A stretch of 14,211 bases of DNA from Bacillota bacterium. Lineage in GTDB: Bacteria > Bacillota > Clostridia > Oscillospirales > Oscillospiraceae. The notes under the pieces were generated by a model, which saw nothing but the letters and a program-made list of their open reading frames with translations, was not told the DNA's origin and made no database searches. The stretch lies in assembly GCA_023395775.1 (NCBI GenBank), contig JAEWYA010000191.1, positions 1 through 14,211 on the forward strand. Direction: 5' to 3'. Position 1 is the stretch's first letter; each line of letters opens with the position of its first letter. Below are positions 12,548-14,211 of this stretch, piece by piece. A program made the position numbers and the translations under genes.

Positions 12548-13660
12548 TCACCCCTGCGGCGGGGGGGAATCGGGACAGGTTCTCACGCAGTTTTTTCCCG
12601 CGCCCTTTGCCAGGTAGAGCGCATCGTCGGCCCGCTTGAAAAGATCGCTGAATTCTTCTCCAGACTTTTTTCGGGCAAAACCGATGCTGACGGTGAGGCA
12701 GTCGACGGAGTGGCTTTGACAGAGGACCTTTTGGCTGCAAATGTCGGCGCGAATCGTCTCAAGCAGCGTCTCCAGGTTGGCGGCTGATGGCCCTGTACCA
12801 ATCAGGACAAATTCTTCGCCGCCGAATCTTGCGGCGAAGTAATCGCTTTCTGCGGTATACCGCTGGATGGTCTTTGCCACGGCTTTCAGCGCGGCGTCTC
12901 CGCTTTGATGCCCAAGGGTATCGTTATATCCCTTAAAATTGTCAACGTCGATCATCGCCAGCGTCAAGGCCTCGCACGCGGGATAAACCCGCTGCAAGTA
13001 CTCATCCAGACCGCGGCGGTTGGGAATCTCAGTGAGCGCGTCGTATTTGCTGAGTCTGCTGAGCTGTTCGTTGGAAGCAAGCAGGGAGATCCGGCTTTCA
13101 AGAACGCGCTGACTCAGAAAAAAGCCGAGAACCAGGCAGGTGATTCCGTGGATCATGTCCATTTGCGCATAGGGCAGGATTTTGAAGCGGACGGCGGCAA
13201 TCGAAAAGACCGCGAGTGCGGCGGACAAAAAGGCGTACGTATGATGGACGGGAGCGATGATCAGCATTGGGATGGTCAGCAGAAAAACGATGAACATCAC
13301 CGCGGGGGTATCGGGCCCAAAAACCGTGCCGATCAGAGTGACAAAGCTGTAAATCAGTACGGAAAACAGCCCGATCAGAAGTTTCGTGAAAAAAATGCTC
13401 CGACGCCCTTTTATCTCAAAGAAAACGAGCAGGAGGATCAGGACGATGAAATAGGTCAGATACACAGGGGCATATTGGGATAAAGACGGGAGAGTAACGC
13501 TGAGAGCCAGATAGCAGGCGAGGATGACCGTCATCAGCGGAAACAGGCCGCTCATCATTTTGCAATTGTATGCGTGGATCGCCTGCTGCTGCGCCGCGAA
13601 AAAGGCGTGGTCCTGCCCGCCGTAGCACCATCTTTTTATGTTTTCAAACATGCCTTTCAT
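12548..13660 (-). CDS. Membrane diguanylate cyclase (six-helix sensor plus GGDEF)
   Basis: Predicted to make cyclic di-GMP from two GTP at the inner face of the membrane. The 370-residue product has six hydrophobic helices in about residues 35-185, a short linker (SRISLLASNEQLSRLSK), and a GGDEF domain from about 205: YDALTEIPNRRG, the metal-binding IDVDNFKGYND (from 237), GHQSGD, and the active-site GGEEF (280-284) inside ARFGGEEF. SVDCLTVSIGFA and RADDALYLAKGAGKN complete the fold. No RxxD I-site is found five residues before GGEEF (ESDY stands there), so feedback inhibition by the product is probably absent. No EAL domain is present. The start is uncertain: the ATG at 13660 has GGGGAA upstream; a TTG at 13681 and an ATG at 13651 are alternatives. 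It starts 27 bases after the pseudouridine synthase stop on the same strand, and faces ileS across a shared terminator. Confidence 0.93.
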   Translation of the reverse strand: MKGMFENIKRWCYGGQDHAFFAAQQQAIHAYNCKMMSGLFPLMTVILACYLALSVTLPSLSQYAPVYLTYFIVLILLLVFFEIKGRRSIFFTKLLIGLFSVLIYSFVTLIGTVFGPDTPAVMFIVFLLTIPMLIIAPVHHTYAFLSAALAVFSIAAVRFKILPYAQMDMIHGITCLVLGFFLSQRVLESRISLLASNEQLSRLSKYDALTEIPNRRGLDEYLQRVYPACEALTLAMIDVDNFKGYNDTLGHQSGDAALKAVAKTIQRYTAESDYFAARFGGEEFVLIGTGPSAANLETLLETIRADICSQKVLCQSHSVDCLTVSIGFARKKSGEEFSDLFKRADDALYLAKGAGKNCVRTCPDSPPPQG

Positions 13661-13687
13661 GACGCTTCCCCGATGATCCAAATTTAC

Positions 13688-14211
13688 TTATGACGGCTGT
13701 TGTCCTGCTCCCAGCCTGTGCAGTTGTCGGCAAAACTCCTCCGGCAGCGGACAGGAAAGCTCCACCGGTTTCCCTGTGCGGGGATGGATAAACCGCAGGC
13801 CCACGGCGTGGAGGCACTGCCCTTGAAGCCCGGGGACGGGCTTTTTCGCACCGTATACCGTGTCGCCTAAAATCGGGTGGCCCAGATAGGCCATGTGAAC
13901 ACGGATCTGGTGCGTGCGCCCCGTTTCCAGACGGCAGCGTACATGGGTAAAGCCCGGATAGCGGGCGACAACCTCCCAGTGAGTCACGGCCCGGCGCCCG
14001 TCCGGCACCACCGCCTGCTTCTTCCGGTCCGCGGGGCAGCGGCCGATGGGGGCGTCCACCGTGCCGGAATCCTCTTTGAGATTTCCCGCCACGATGCACT
14101 CGTAGGTCCGGGCCAGCGTGTGGTCCTGAAGCTGCGATGCCAGCTTCTGGTGGGCAAGGTCGTTTTTCGCCGCAATGATGAGTCCGGAGGTGTCCCGGTC
14201 GATGCGGTGGA
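13688..14211 (-). CDS. RluA-family pseudouridine synthase, 5' end cut by the window
   Basis: Converts specific uridines in rRNA or tRNA to pseudouridine. Only the C-terminal part, about 174 codons, is in the window; the frame runs off the edge at 14211. The first visible residues are HRIDRDTSGLIIAAKN, the RluA motif HRLDxxTSG with the catalytic aspartate. Next come the family motifs THWEVV, RLETGRTHQIRVHM, GHPILGDTVYGAK and HAVGLRFIHP. It ends with a short polar tail after the last conserved block. The family (RluA, RluC, RluD, TruC) is clear, but the target site cannot be decided from this fragment. The N-terminal S4 domain, if present, would lie outside. The diguanylate cyclase gene begins 27 bases downstream and may be co-transcribed. 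Confidence 0.95.
   Translation of the reverse strand, partial: HRIDRDTSGLIIAAKNDLAHQKLASQLQDHTLARTYECIVAGNLKEDSGTVDAPIGRCPADRKKQAVVPDGRRAVTHWEVVARYPGFTHVRCRLETGRTHQIRVHMAYLGHPILGDTVYGAKKPVPGLQGQCLHAVGLRFIHPRTGKPVELSCPLPEEFCRQLHRLGAGQQPS

Noticed and set aside
12905..13483. Plus-strand open frame opposite the diguanylate cyclase gene
   Set aside because: Gln/Asp/Gly-rich shadow of a gene with intact GGDEF motifs.

Overview
The window looks like a chromosomal core region of a GC-rich member of the Clostridia, most likely Oscillospiraceae-like (inference; no marker gene such as 16S rRNA is present). Reasons: strong Shine-Dalgarno sites of the AGGAGG type, an isoleucine T-box leader of the Firmicutes kind before ileS, the rpsO-pnp pair, a YtrA-type GntR/ABC module, and isoleucyl-tRNA synthetase and MnmE proteins of Firmicutes type. 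I see no tRNA, rRNA, insertion sequence, prophage or CRISPR array.

Region 1 (1-4311, minus strand) is an RNA and translation block read rpsO -> pnp -> mnmE. A TTTACA-17-TATAGT promoter at 4283-4311 drives rpsO after a leader of roughly 95 nt. A stem-loop terminator follows rpsO, then a long imperfect inverted repeat in the pnp leader, then pnp, then a pair of mutually exclusive GC hairpins, then mnmE.

Region 2 (4312-8601, plus strand) is a four-gene envelope operon: a YtrA-type GntR repressor, an ABC ATPase, a 691-residue ABC permease with a large extracytoplasmic C-terminal domain, and a membrane-anchored Amidase_2 enzyme. The genes overlap or nearly touch. A perfect inverted repeat, AACTGTA-N13-TACAGTT, sits directly after the -10 box and is the probable autoregulatory operator. 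The permease ends in a peptide, SVGIIGGADGPTAIIVA, that resembles the signature of sodium-pumping decarboxylase beta subunits, which is out of place in an ABC permease.

Region 3 (8602-9544) is mostly non-coding and regulatory. It holds a possible ECF-sigma promoter, a structured stretch of about 200 nt, a 55-codon small gene, a housekeeping promoter, an Ile-specific T-box with its terminator, and a 25-codon CxxC/CxxC mini-ORF lying between the T-box terminator and ileS.

Region 4 (9545-12479) is ileS and a terminator that can work in both directions. Region 5 (12548-14211, minus strand) is a partial RluA-family pseudouridine synthase cut by the window edge, followed 27 nt later by a six-helix membrane diguanylate cyclase whose GGDEF domain lacks the usual inhibitory I-site.

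The main candidates for something new are the GGADGPT tail on the permease, the YtrA-ABC-amidase operon with its operator, the palindromic pnp leader, and the two tiny genes around the ileS T-box.
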